Source: an uncultured Planctomycetia bacterium
GTDB lineage: Bacteria; Planctomycetota; Phycisphaerae; Phycisphaerales; SM1A02
Length of the DNA: 64,000 nt
Reading direction: 5' to 3'
NCBI GenBank assembly: GCA_937871505.1
Contig: CALMPF010000067.1
Coordinates: forward strand, 27,206-91,205
Shown here: piece by piece, positions 16,569-27,638 of the stretch
Position numbering within the stretch: the first letter of the stretch is position 1
How the letters are laid out: the number at the start of each line of letters is the position of its first letter
Position numbers and translations under genes: made by a program
The notes under the pieces: model-generated
The model's database searches: none
What the model saw: the letters and a program-made list of their open reading frames with translations, nothing else
Told to the model about the DNA's origin: nothing

Positions 16569-17837
16569 TCACCCGGATCCGGGGAAGACGCCTCGCGGAT
16601 CGACCGTCGCTCCCGGCGGACCGACGCGCGGCAGAAGTTCCGCGAGCACCTTCCGGTAGTCGACGAGGACGGGCACGTCGCCGGGGCCGGCGAGGCGTTC
16701 GTCGGAGAGATCCTGCCAGTCCGCCCGCACGCCTCCCGGAGCGAGCGTTCCCGCCCTCAGGCCCTCGCCGAGCACCAAGAGCGCCGATCCGGCGCCGTGA
16801 TCGGTGCCGAGGCTCGAGTTCTCGCGCAGCCGACGGCCGAACTCCGTGAGCACGATGACCGTGGTCCGCGCGCGATGCTCGCCGAGGTCGCTCCAGAACG
16901 CATCCAGCCCGAGGGCCAGCTCGCGCGCCAGCGCGGAGAACGCCTGATCCTGCACGAAGTGCGTGTCCCACCCGAGACCGCCGCCGACCATGTCGATGGT
17001 CGCCACCTCGACCCCCAGGCCCGCGCGCATCAGCGTCGCAAGCTCGCGAAGCCCGCGCCCGAACCCGCCGGCGGGATACCCGACCGAGGTCGATCGCGGC
17101 GTCGAGCGCAGCGAGTCGATCCGCTCGAGCGCTGCGAGCGTCGCGCGGCCCGCGGACCCGAGGGCCCCCGGCTCGCGCCCGTAGAGCGCCGCCAGTCGCG
17201 TCAGGAAGGAACGGCTCTCGGCACCGACCGCGATCGAAGCCCCGGATCGGACATCCGACGGCGAGGCCGAAAGGCGCTCGCGGCGAGCGCTCGCCCCCGG
17301 AGAGTCGAACTCCTCGGCGGTGACATCGCGCAGGGCGAAGTCCTCGATGCTCCGCATCACCGCCGCGGTCGGCGCTCCGCGCAGCGACTCCGGCTGGACG
17401 TCGCCGACCGCCACCGCGGCAAGCGGCGAGAGGAGTCCCGCCGAGGCCCGCAACCGGAGGTATCGGGCCAGCCATCCGCCGCCGTGCTCGCCGCCGCGCT
17501 CCATGAAGTCCTGGGCGGCGAAGTGCGAACGGGTCTCGTCCTGAGATCCTGCACCGTGGACGATCGCCAGCCGTCCCTCGGCGAGATGGCGCTCGAGCGG
17601 CCTCAGCTCGGGATGGAGGCCGAAGCGATCATCGACGGGAATGGCCGAAGCGGCCCGGACGCGGAGCGTCGGCCGAGCGCGGTGATAGGCATCGTCGGCG
17701 ATCGGGGGCACGAGCGAGAGCCCGTCCGCGCCGCCGCGGAGGAAGACGACCACAAGCGTGCCGAGCCCGCTCTCAGCGTCATCGCGACCTCGCGGCACGT
17801 TGCCGGGTCCGCTGATGGATCGATTCGTCAGTGCCAT
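16569..17837 (-). CDS. DUF1501 family protein
   Basis: The 422-aa protein matches the DUF1501 group, alkaline-phosphatase-like proteins abundant in Planctomycetes: an N-terminal LVVVFLRGGADGLSLVPP strand, RFGLHPELRPL, HGAGSQDETRSHFAAQDFME, then WDTHFVQDQAF and TVIVLTEFGRRLREN...TDHGAG near the C-terminus. Metal-coordinating His and Asp residues of the fold appear kept. There is no N-terminal signal peptide of its own, so it may travel with the DUF1800 partner or be cytoplasmic. Its ATG lies inside the 3' end of the DUF1800 gene (10-base overlap). DUF1800 and DUF1501 genes commonly occur as such a pair; the substrate is unknown. Confidence 0.9.
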   Translation of the reverse strand: MALTNRSISGPGNVPRGRDDAESGLGTLVVVFLRGGADGLSLVPPIADDAYHRARPTLRVRAASAIPVDDRFGLHPELRPLERHLAEGRLAIVHGAGSQDETRSHFAAQDFMERGGEHGGGWLARYLRLRASAGLLSPLAAVAVGDVQPESLRGAPTAAVMRSIEDFALRDVTAEEFDSPGASARRERLSASPSDVRSGASIAVGAESRSFLTRLAALYGREPGALGSAGRATLAALERIDSLRSTPRSTSVGYPAGGFGRGLRELATLMRAGLGVEVATIDMVGGGLGWDTHFVQDQAFSALARELALGLDAFWSDLGEHRARTTVIVLTEFGRRLRENSSLGTDHGAGSALLVLGEGLRAGTLAPGGVRADWQDLSDERLAGPGDVPVLVDYRKVLAELLPRVGPPGATVDPRGVFPGSG

Positions 17838-19453
17838 TGGAACGCCGGCGAGGCGAGTGCCGTGACGAGCGCGATCGGGTCGACGGAGTCGGCAGCGCCC
17901 GCCGCGGGGATCCCGATGTGCTCCATCTCGTCCGCGTCCGGGCGGCGGCCCAGGAGGTGGGCGATCAGCCTCTCCTGCGCCGCGGGATCGGTGCCGAAGT
18001 CGAAGCGCCGCCCGAGGGCCGCGCGATCGATCGAGGTTCCGGGGATCGCCCCGCGCACGAGATCGGCCGCGAAGTTCCAGCGCCAGAGCAGCGTCCCGAG
18101 CCAGGGCGGGGCTTCGAGCGGATACCCCTCGGGCGTCGAGTGCTGGAACGGCTCGTGGCCCATGCGGCGCAGGTGTCCGAGGAGCCCGGCGCCGCAGTCG
18201 GTGCGGGCTTCGAGAGCGCGGAGCGCCGAGACGACGCAGCGCAGCGGACGCTTCAGGAGTCGGCCGCGGACCGCGGGATCCTCGCGGAACGCCGGGGTCG
18301 CGAAGAGGGCGCGGAGGACAGGCCGGATTCGCCCGTCGTTGGCAATGAACGCATCCGCGACCGCGTCGACCGCCGCTGCCGGCGGGGGATCGGCGATGAA
18401 GACGCGACAGAGGCGCCGTGCGATGTGCCTGGCGGTCGAAGGGTGGGAACAGAGGATGTCGAGGAGGCGTTCCACGTCCTCGGCGCCGCCGCCTGCGGGG
18501 ATGACCGTCCCGAGAACCACCTTCGCACCGCCATCGTGCCGCGCAGGATCGAACGCCACGCGCGCCGTGAAGAAGCGGCGCCACCGGTGGGTGAACGTCC
18601 AGCCGGAGAGCGCGCGGGCGACCTCCATCACGTCGCGCTGGTCGAAGCCGCCGTCGACGCCGAGCGTGTGGAGCTCGAGCAGTTCGCGCGCGTGGTTCTC
18701 GTTCGGGCGCTCCTCCTGGCGGGCGGGATCGAATCCCGATTCCGCGGCGCCGGAGGCGTCGGCCGACACCTTGTTGTCCAGCCCGTCAAGGGCGATGAGC
18801 ATGGCGGGACTGGTCAGGCTCGCACGGATGAGATCGCGGAACCGTCCCATCGCGTGCGGGCGCACGACCTCGCGATCGTCGGCGAGCTTCATCCAGCGGC
18901 ACTCGCCCTTGGTGATGGCGATGTTGAGGTGATCGCTCCAGAAATCCGCCATGATCTCGCTGAGCTGCCGCCGGCTCATGACGGCGCGCAGGAGACGTTC
19001 CCTCGCCAGATCGGCCGCGATCAGCGCAGGCGGCAGCTCGTAGAGCTCGGCGCGCGGAACCTGGGCGCTTTCGAGCGCGGCGACCCGGCGCTCGACGCGC
19101 CGGTCGTCGATCGACTCCGGCTCGAGCTGCGCGTCGATGAAGGCCTCGACCGCCTGCGGCGTCGCGAGCAGCGCGCGGTCGCCCGGGCGCGGTCCCCACG
19201 TGATCCGGTTGAGCAGATGCGCGGCTTGGTCGATCGTCGCCGAGCGCGGAGACCAAGAGACGGCGGGACCCGGGCTCCGGTCGTCGGGGTCGATCAGCGA
19301 CTCGATCGACTCGGCGATCCGGTCGCAGCCCGAGCCGGCGAGCATGCTCCCGGCTGCCGCGAGCAGCGCGAGGAACGTCCGGCGCTGCATCGCCTCGGAG
19401 GGAGCGGCGCAGGATCCGGAGCGGCGTTTCGGCAGGCCGATCGGCCCGATCAT
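17828..19453 (-). CDS. DUF1800 family protein, Tat-exported
   Basis: The 541-aa protein carries a late twin-arginine signal (MQRRTFLALLAAAGSMLAGSGC) at residues 22-43. The body has DUF1800 hallmarks: AAHLLNRITWGPRPGD, FWSDHLNIAITKG, NENHARELLELHTLGVDGG, ARALSGWTF and PPWLGTLLWRWNFA. I chose the ATG at 19453 because a GGAGGTG lies 10 bases upstream and the codon overlaps the preceding stop in ATGA. The alternative ATG at 19390, just before the RR motif, has a weaker site. The gene is coupled to the DUF1501 gene by a 10-base overlap. Function unknown; members are thought to be exported. Confidence 0.88.
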   Translation of the reverse strand: MIGPIGLPKRRSGSCAAPSEAMQRRTFLALLAAAGSMLAGSGCDRIAESIESLIDPDDRSPGPAVSWSPRSATIDQAAHLLNRITWGPRPGDRALLATPQAVEAFIDAQLEPESIDDRRVERRVAALESAQVPRAELYELPPALIAADLARERLLRAVMSRRQLSEIMADFWSDHLNIAITKGECRWMKLADDREVVRPHAMGRFRDLIRASLTSPAMLIALDGLDNKVSADASGAAESGFDPARQEERPNENHARELLELHTLGVDGGFDQRDVMEVARALSGWTFTHRWRRFFTARVAFDPARHDGGAKVVLGTVIPAGGGAEDVERLLDILCSHPSTARHIARRLCRVFIADPPPAAAVDAVADAFIANDGRIRPVLRALFATPAFREDPAVRGRLLKRPLRCVVSALRALEARTDCGAGLLGHLRRMGHEPFQHSTPEGYPLEAPPWLGTLLWRWNFAADLVRGAIPGTSIDRAALGRRFDFGTDPAAQERLIAHLLGRRPDADEMEHIGIPAAGAADSVDPIALVTALASPAFQWH

Positions 19454-20070
19454 GCTCGGCGCACCTCCGGTTCGTTCGAGGCCGGAGGCGGAGTTCCATC
19501 GGCTTCGCCGGGCGGGCGAGGCCCGCGCTCTCCGCGCTGGACCGCCGTCACCGTCACGGCCACCGTCATCGATGGATCGCGTTCGCTCGGCGCTTCCGAG
19601 GTCCGGCGACGTGCGGTGACGACGCAGCCGATGCCGATCGCCAAGGTGAGCGGCAGGAGGACGAACCACCCCGCGAGCGGCAGGGCCCACGTGAGCGTGA
19701 CGACGACCGCGCCGCGGAGTGCGAGCCACCATCGCGGCGCGTCGGCGGTCTCCGCGCGGGCGCCGCCTGCTCGCAGCGCCAGCCCGCCGCAGCCGAGCAG
19801 GCCCAGGAGGACCCACGCGATCCCGAGGATCGCCCCGAGCAGGCCGATCGGGCCCCCGCGCGACAGGAGCACCGCAGCCAGGACCGCCCAGGGAAGGGAG
19901 ATCGCAAGCCCGATCGCGATCGTCGAGGCGAGGTGCCGCTCCACGCGCTCGCGCGCCGCGGACGCGAAGTTCGGAAAGAGGGCGGCGCTCGCCACGAGAT
20001 GCGCGCTCGCGACGGCGATCACGCCGAGGTGGATGAACAGCGTTGCGTAGACGTGGGCGGTCGTGATCAT
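19450..20070 (-). CDS. Small integral membrane protein of unknown function
   Basis: The 206-aa protein has about four hydrophobic segments (residues near 8-30, 47-70, 75-100 and 118-145) and a charged, Pro-rich C-terminal tail that is probably cytoplasmic. No family is recognised. The start at 20070 is preferred because the segment begins right after it (ITTAHVYATLFIHL) and a GAAGAG lies 9 bases before. Its stop overlaps the DUF1800 start by four bases, placing it in the same unit. Confidence 0.65.
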   Translation of the reverse strand: MITTAHVYATLFIHLGVIAVASAHLVASAALFPNFASAARERVERHLASTIAIGLAISLPWAVLAAVLLSRGGPIGLLGAILGIAWVLLGLLGCGGLALRAGGARAETADAPRWWLALRGAVVVTLTWALPLAGWFVLLPLTLAIGIGCVVTARRRTSEAPSERDPSMTVAVTVTAVQRGERGPRPPGEADGTPPPASNEPEVRRA

Positions 20071-20107
20071 GCGACTCTTCGGTCGGCGGACTGGGCGGCG
20101 AGCGGCG

Positions 20108-22888
20108 TCACGGGCCATCGAACGACCGGCGGAGCCTCGCGACGGCTTCGACGATCAGCGGCACCGCCGCGTCGATCTCCGCGTCGGTCGTCGCCCGCGA
20201 GAGCGAGCAGCGCACCGATCCATGCGCGACCTCCGGCGGCACCCCGAGCGCAAGCAGCACGGGAGATGGCTCGAGGGATCCGGAGGAGCAGGCCGCTCCC
20301 GCGCTGGCGCAGAGGCGCCGCTCGGAGAGGAGCAGCAGGATCGCCTCCGCCTCGAGTCGCGGGAAGCCGATGTTCGACGTGCTCCAGAGCCGCGGCGACG
20401 CGGCGCCGTTGATCACCGCGTCGGGGATCGCATCGACGATGCGCCGCTCGAAGCGGTCGCGGAGCGACTCCTGCCGGCTCCGTCCATCGGTGCCGAGCCA
20501 CGCCACCGCCGCATCGGCGGCAGCGGCCATCCCCAGGATGCCGGGGACGTTCTCCGTCCCGCCTCTTCGGTCGCGCTCCTGCGGGCCTCCGATCACCTGT
20601 CCACCGAGGCGGACTCCCCGGCGAACGAAGAGCCCCCCCACCCCCTTGGGCCCATGGAACTTGTGCGCCGAGAAGCTGAGCAGGTCGACCGGGACGGCGG
20701 CGAGATCGCACGGCATCCGACCGACCCACTGAACCGCGTCGGTGTGGCTGCGGACCCCGGCTGCGCGGCACCGCGCTGCGATCTCCGCGATCGGCTGGAT
20801 CGTGCCGGTCTCGTTGTTCGCCCACATCAGGGAGACCAGCGCAAGATCATCGGCGCGGCGACGAAGCAGATCGTCGAGCCCCTCGAGGTCGATGACGCCC
20901 GAGGGCATGTGCGGAAGCCACTCGACCTCGGCCAGTCCGCGCTCGGCGAGCGCCAGCGCGTGCTCGCGGACCGCGCTGTGCTCGGCGCGGCTCGTGGCGA
21001 TCACGCGGCGGCGGGACCTGGCTGCGCTCGCGCCCGCGAGCGTCCCGATCATCGCCAGGTTCGCCGCCTCGGTGCCGCCCGAGGTGAAGACCACCTCTCG
21101 CTCCGCGCATCCGAGCAGGCGTGCGATTCGCTCGCGCGCGTCCTCGACGCGTGCGCGCACCGCCTGGCCGGGTCGATGGATGCTCGACGGGTTCTGCCAG
21201 AGCGTGCGCAGTCCCTCCTCGACCGCGTCGACGACCTCGGGGATCGGCCGCGTCGTCGCGTTGTTGTCGAGATAGATGCCTTCGGGCGCGGCGCCGTCAG
21301 GGTTCGCCGGCGAAGCGGAGTCCGGCGTTGACGTCGCAGGCGCGGAGGGCACGGTCGCGAAGAGCGTATCGGCGCGGGACCGCGGACCGCGGCCGCGCTC
21401 CGGCGGCGCCGCGGCCTGAGCCTTCGGAGCCGCCGGCGGGAGCCGATCGTCGAAGGTCGGTCCTTCGTGCGCGATCGCGACCGTGCGGCGGCCGGAGGCG
21501 ATGGCCGCCGCGCGGCTGGCGCGATCGATCTCCTTCGCGGCGCGGAGCGCCGCCATCCGGCCCGCCTTCTCGTCGACGCGGAGCATCAACAGCGTTCCGG
21601 CTGCGAAGAAGATCGTCGCGCTGGCGACGACGAGTGCGAAGTTGCCGCCGAAGAGCCGCTCCATCGCGACGACCCATGAGAGTCCGAGGAGCGCCGAGAG
21701 CTTGTGCGCGAGCCCGTAGAAGCCGAAGAACTCGGCTGACTTCTGCGGCGGACTGAAGAGCCCGACCATCGCCCGGCTCGCCGTGCCGAGGGCGCCGATG
21801 CCAAGCCCGACGAGCACCGCGATCGTCCACGGCATCCACGCCAGCGCCGCGAGCGGTCCTGCGGCGAGCGCCGCGACGGACATGACCACCGCCCAGAACG
21901 GCAGGGCCACGAGGATGATGTTGCGCGTCCCGATGCGGTCCTGCCAGCGCCCGGCCAGCGCGGCCCCCGGGATGGCCACCGCGGTCGAGAGAACGAGGAA
22001 GGCGGCCATCCGCGCGTCGTCGAACCCGAAGAGCTCCTTGGTCAGCGTCCCTCCGAACCAGTAGACGATCTGCATCCCGCCGAAGTAGGTCGTCATGATC
22101 GCGAGGAACCGGAAGAGCTGCCGGTAGCGCCGGATCTGCCGCGCCGTCTCCGCGATGCGGTGGAAGCCGACTGTCCAGAGCGTCTGCCCCGGGCCGAGAG
22201 ACTGCGAGTAGTTGCGCTCGGGAACCCAGAGGAACATCGGGACTCCCGCCGCGAGGAAGAAGACCGCCGCCCACGCGGTCGCGATCTGGTATCCGAAGGC
22301 GCTGGTGCGCGTCACCGGGAGCGGCGCATCGGCGCCATCGGCGCTCGCGGCGGCCGCGACGACCTCCTGCGCTCCGGGGACGACGTGAATCAGCCCCACC
22401 GCGACCAGGAGGGCCACCAGCGCGCCGAAGTAGGCGACCGTCCACGAGAAGGCCGAGACGCGCCCCATCTCGCGATGGGTGCAGAGCTCCGGGAGAAACG
22501 CGCTGAGGAAGTTCTCCCCGGCGCCGTAGAAGAGGTAGGCCGCGACGAAGAGCGCCGCTCCCAGCCAGGCCTGGCCCGGCTGCACGAAGGCCATCGCGAG
22601 CGTGAAGCCGACGCACCCGAGGTAGGTGACGAAGAGCAGCCGCTTCTTGGTCCCGGAGAAATCCGCGAGCGCGCCGATCACCGGTCCGACGAGGATCAGG
22701 ATGAGCTGCGTGACGATGCCGCACGCAGCCCACGCCTGCCGTCCCCTCGACTCGCCTCCGGGGACAATCATGCCCACGAAGTAGAGCTGGAACATGGTCG
22801 TGAGCACGACCATGGTGAAGGACTGATTGGCGAAGTCGAAGAGCGACCAGCCGAGGACAGGTCGGGTCATCCAGGCCGGGCGCCGCAT
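20108..22888 (-). CDS. MFS transporter (UMF1/Atg22-like) fused to cysteine desulfurase
   Basis: This is one 926-codon frame. Residues 1-450 form a major-facilitator transporter with about 12 hydrophobic segments. It opens with WSLFDFANQSF, a hallmark of the UMF1/Atg22-like group, and contains LADFSGTKKR. Residues 450-537 are a low-complexity Ala/Pro linker. Residues 538-926 are a full-length NifS/IscS-type cysteine desulfurase: IYLDNNATT, SGGTEAANLAM, HTDAVQWVG, the PLP lysine in SFSAHKFHG (Lys743) and the catalytic cysteine in AGAACSSG (Cys867). No stop separates the parts. A GTG at the linker end could start the desulfurase alone but has no Shine-Dalgarno. TACCCT lies 7 bases before the ATG, suggesting a leaderless transcript. 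The desulfurase would supply sulfur for Fe-S clusters or tRNA; why it is joined to a permease is not known. Confidence 0.85.
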   Translation of the reverse strand: MRRPAWMTRPVLGWSLFDFANQSFTMVVLTTMFQLYFVGMIVPGGESRGRQAWAACGIVTQLILILVGPVIGALADFSGTKKRLLFVTYLGCVGFTLAMAFVQPGQAWLGAALFVAAYLFYGAGENFLSAFLPELCTHREMGRVSAFSWTVAYFGALVALLVAVGLIHVVPGAQEVVAAAASADGADAPLPVTRTSAFGYQIATAWAAVFFLAAGVPMFLWVPERNYSQSLGPGQTLWTVGFHRIAETARQIRRYRQLFRFLAIMTTYFGGMQIVYWFGGTLTKELFGFDDARMAAFLVLSTAVAIPGAALAGRWQDRIGTRNIILVALPFWAVVMSVAALAAGPLAALAWMPWTIAVLVGLGIGALGTASRAMVGLFSPPQKSAEFFGFYGLAHKLSALLGLSWVVAMERLFGGNFALVVASATIFFAAGTLLMLRVDEKAGRMAALRAAKEIDRASRAAAIASGRRTVAIAHEGPTFDDRLPPAAPKAQAAAPPERGRGPRSRADTLFATVPSAPATSTPDSASPANPDGAAPEGIYLDNNATTRPIPEVVDAVEEGLRTLWQNPSSIHRPGQAVRARVEDARERIARLLGCAEREVVFTSGGTEAANLAMIGTLAGASAARSRRRVIATSRAEHSAVREHALALAERGLAEVEWLPHMPSGVIDLEGLDDLLRRRADDLALVSLMWANNETGTIQPIAEIAARCRAAGVRSHTDAVQWVGRMPCDLAAVPVDLLSFSAHKFHGPKGVGGLFVRRGVRLGGQVIGGPQERDRRGGTENVPGILGMAAAADAAVAWLGTDGRSRQESLRDRFERRIVDAIPDAVINGAASPRLWSTSNIGFPRLEAEAILLLLSERRLCASAGAACSSGSLEPSPVLLALGVPPEVAHGSVRCSLSRATTDAEIDAAVPLIVEAVARLRRSFDGP

Positions 22889-22895
22889 CGCGACG

Positions 22896-22901
22896 AGGGT
22901 A
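22896..22901 (-). promoter_or_regulatory. -10 box, probable leaderless promoter
   Basis: TACCCT on the minus strand sits 7 bases before the ATG at 22888, and no Shine-Dalgarno is present. The spacing equals that of the TACACT boxes at 7862 and 52144. Confidence 0.4.
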
Positions 22902-22939
22902 GCGGGCGCGGCCGCCGATCCCGGCCTGAGCTGCGGATC

Positions 22940-23719
22940 TCACCGAGCGGGCGCGCCGCCGGGCTTGCGCGCGCGCACGGTCAGCGAGCCGACGAGGTTG
23001 CAGTGCCAGCGGCGGAGCCGCGCAAGTCGACCGTCTCCCGTCCACGCCTCGGGGATCAGTCCCACGTGCCGAAGCAGCGCGTCGAGCGCCGGCTTGCTGA
23101 ACTGATGGAGATGGCCTCCGTCCCACCCGCACTCTCGCCAATAGCGCATGTCGCGGGTGTGGGTTCCCGTCAGCGGAATGTCGCCGAGCAGGAGCCAGAA
23201 GGCGTTCCGCACGTAGCAGGCGTTCGGGACGCTGACGACGACGGCGCCGCCCGGCCGGCAGATCCTCGCAAGCTCGTCCATCACGAAGAAGACGTCGACG
23301 CAGTGCTCGATGACCGCGATGGCGAGAACGACGTCGAATGAGTCGTCTTCAAACGGGAGCGCGACCTCCCCGGCGATCGGCCGCAGATCGAGGCGGGGCG
23401 CGAGCTCCGGCATCGTCCGATGCACGGCCTCGACGCCCCGTGCGATCCGCCGATCCGAGAGATCGACCCCGGCGAGGCGCCCGAAGCGGTCGGCGAGGGC
23501 GATCAGGAGCTGTCCGTCGCCGCAGCCGAACTCGAAGAGATCGCCCCGCTCGTTCCGGACGAGCCGCGCCACGTCGTCGTAACGCTGCGTCGACATCCGA
23601 TCGGGATAGAGAACGATGCGTCGGAACGGACCATCGCCGTACTTGTTGTTGTAGATGGTCCGAAGCTCGGTCGCGGCGGCCGCCCGCGGAGTCCCGCTGC
23701 TGGAGGTGTCATGGGCCAT
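22940..23719 (-). CDS. SAM-dependent class I methyltransferase
   Basis: The 259-aa protein has the Rossmann methyltransferase signature: motif I LFEFGCGDGQLL near 63-74, an acidic LAGVDLSDRRI strand end, and FDVVLAIAVIEHCVDVFFVMDELARICRPGGAVVVSVPN (methyltransf_11 type) near 128-165. The C-terminal HLHQFSKPALDALLRHVGL region is typical of the same group. The start at 23719 follows an AAGGA 9 bases upstream. The frame stays open further upstream without homology. The substrate is unknown. It ends 51 bases before the fused transporter gene on the same strand. Confidence 0.85.
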   Translation of the reverse strand: MAHDTSSSGTPRAAAATELRTIYNNKYGDGPFRRIVLYPDRMSTQRYDDVARLVRNERGDLFEFGCGDGQLLIALADRFGRLAGVDLSDRRIARGVEAVHRTMPELAPRLDLRPIAGEVALPFEDDSFDVVLAIAVIEHCVDVFFVMDELARICRPGGAVVVSVPNACYVRNAFWLLLGDIPLTGTHTRDMRYWRECGWDGGHLHQFSKPALDALLRHVGLIPEAWTGDGRLARLRRWHCNLVGSLTVRARKPGGAPAR

Positions 23720-23980
23720 CGGCAGATCCTTGCGCCGAAACGTCCCGCGATCCAATCTTCGGTTCGTGGGAGCGATCCTCCCCCGCGACGCCTCGTGCGA
23801 AGCGGGTGAGCCCCCGGTCATGAAGGTCGTCCGCTCTGCGGGTCGACCGGGCGCGGGGCATGCCGCGCCGCCGCATCATCACGACGGCGGTGGCGGCACC
23901 GGCGGCGCGGGCGATGCTGGCGATGCTGGCGTCTCCCGACTCGCGCCGTGGGACGGAGCGGCCGCCGCGGCGCAGCATCG

Positions 23981-24418
23981 TCACGGCGCTGCCGGCGCTC
24001 CACCCTTCCAGCGGCGGCGGGTCTCGAAGGCGGCGATGTCGGCGATCGACGTCTGGCTGAGAAACTCCGCCGCGCGGGCTCGCTGCGCCGTCCAGAAGCG
24101 GTGCGCCGGGCAAGCGCGGCTGTCCGAACACTCGGCGGTTCCGAGCATGCAGCGGGAGAGCAAGACCGGGTCGCCCAGCGCCTCGCAGAGGTCGTGAAGC
24201 GTGATCTGGTCGGCAGGCCGCGCCAGCGCCACGCCGCCGCCGATGCCTCGCTGCGTCGAGACGATGCCCCGCCGCGCCAATGCGTGGATCAGCTTCGAGA
24301 GGTACGGAGCCGGAATGTCGGCGGCGGACGCCATCTCGCGCACGAGCACGGGCCGTCCGCCCGCCGCGGCGACGTAGGCGAGCGCGGTTGCCGCATATCC
24401 CGTTCCTTGGCTGAGCAT
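23981..24418 (-). CDS. Rrf2-family Fe-S transcriptional regulator
   Basis: The 145-aa protein has an N-terminal winged helix (GYAATALAYVAAAGG, then IPAPYLSKLIHALARRGIV and RGIGGGVALARPADQITL). Three cysteines follow with C-X6-C-X5-C spacing (CMLGTAECSDSRACPAH) near 90-103, the ligand set of Rrf2 sensors that bind an iron-sulfur cluster. Such proteins respond to oxygen, nitric oxide or iron. It is divergent from the cbb3 oxidase locus, which makes that locus the likely target (inference). A strong promoter lies upstream (TTGACC-N17-TAAAAT) within an inverted repeat, consistent with autoregulation. Confidence 0.88.
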   Translation of the reverse strand: MLSQGTGYAATALAYVAAAGGRPVLVREMASAADIPAPYLSKLIHALARRGIVSTQRGIGGGVALARPADQITLHDLCEALGDPVLLSRCMLGTAECSDSRACPAHRFWTAQRARAAEFLSQTSIADIAAFETRRRWKGGAPAAP

Positions 24419-24481
24419 GCGGGTTCGTCTCCGACCGGCGTACCTGCCGTCTCTGGGAGCGGCATCGTGATCCGAGGCTCG

Positions 24482-24518
24482 ATTTTATGACCTATCACTC
24501 CTTTGGTCAACAGGTCAT
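24482..24518 (-). promoter_or_regulatory. rrf2 promoter with inverted-repeat operator
   Basis: On the minus strand TTGACC (24505-24510) and TAAAAT (24482-24487) are 17 bases apart, the best sigma-70-type promoter in the window. The arms ATGACCT (24487-24493) and AGGTCAT (24512-24518) flank the spacer, so a bound repressor would cover both hexamers. The leader to the ATG is about 60 bases. Confidence 0.65.
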
Positions 24519-24640
24519 CGCCATCCCACCCGTCTCTCCGACCTCGCCGCAGCGTCCGCTCGGACGCGCGACCGCCTCCACCGACGTGACCGTCGCCAGA
24601 GACACTCGTGACCTTTGCTGCGGACACACCCGCTCAATCG

Positions 24641-24700
24641 CCGCATGGCCACACCCTGCGAGCGCCGCATGGCCAAACGCCGCATGGCCAAACCCTGCGC
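24641..24700. repeat. Short direct repeats (CCGCATGGCCA)
   Basis: Three copies of CCGCATGGCCA occur within 60 bases; two are followed by CACCCTGCG or AACCCTGCG. The array is non-coding and lies between rrf2 and the cco locus. Confidence 0.7.
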
Positions 24701-24736
24701 AACCCCCTCCGCAACTGGGATCTCGCGAATGCAACA

Positions 24737-24794
24737 TTATAAGACTATGACGTCTCGTGTCGAAGCTCTGAGCGTCATACATATAGTCTTATAA
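24737..24794. repeat. AT-rich perfect inverted repeat
   Basis: TTATAAGACTAT (24737-24748) and ATAGTCTTATAA (24783-24794) are perfect 12-base inverted arms, with a nested GACG/CGTC pair inside. This is an AT island in a GC-rich region. A close match to the right arm (ATATGGTCTTGTAAC) occurs near 58126, again just upstream of GCGCAAGG palindromes. Confidence 0.7.
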
Positions 24795-24819
24795 CCATGA
24801 ACTCGACCCCGACGCCCTC

Positions 24820-24896
24820 AGCAAGGACACACCTTGCGCAGACAGGGTGTGTCCTTGCCTGCGCAGGGTGTGTCCTTGGCGGCGCAAGGTCTGTCC
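24820..24896. repeat. GCAAGGACACACC palindromic repeats
   Basis: GCAAGGACACACCTTGCGC and two reversed copies of GGTGTGTCCTTG alternate within 77 bases, so the strand can fold on itself in several registers. The same core, GCGCAAGGACACACCTTGCGC, recurs at 58295 and 58419. Confidence 0.75.
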
Positions 24897-24950
24897 ATGG
24901 TCGGGTTCCCATGGTCGGGTTCCCATGGTCGGGTTCATGGTCGGGTTCCG
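24897..24950. repeat. Four 14-bp tandem repeats
   Basis: ATGGTCGGGTTCCC is repeated four times (the third copy lacks two bases). It is non-coding and lies between the palindromic repeats and the cco promoter. Confidence 0.8.
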
Positions 24951-25051
24951 GTTGGGCTCGCGGCGGGAGGTCGGACGGGCGGGCGACATCGTCTGTTTTT
25001 TCACGAACTGGCCTTCTCGCGCTTGACGCGCGGTCGTTCGGCGGCAGAATG

Positions 25052-25075
25052 TATGATAGTAGTTGACCTGCAACT
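25052..25075 (+). promoter_or_regulatory. Candidate cco operon promoter and operator
   Basis: TATGAT (25052-25057) is a good -10 box about 50 bases before ccoN; the nearest TTGACG lies 23 bases upstream, so the -35 is weak. Just downstream AGTTGACCTGCAACT (25061-25075) is a perfect inverted repeat of 5-base arms that would overlap the transcription start, placed well for a repressor such as the divergent Rrf2 protein. Confidence 0.5.
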
Positions 25076-25105
25076 CTCTTGGTCCTTTTGAAGGATGCAT
25101 TCCTG

Positions 25106-27562
<2,457 letters not shown>

Positions 27563-27638
27563 TCCCTCCACACGCCTCGACGCGCCCCGCTGCCGCGAGC
27601 AGCCGCCTTCGAACACGCCCCCCGACCCGACCTCGCCC

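Noticed and set aside
24797..25066. An 89-codon frame starting right after the AT-rich inverted repeat
   Set aside because: It only translates the tandem repeats (VGFPWSGS-like units), has no Shine-Dalgarno and resembles nothing known.
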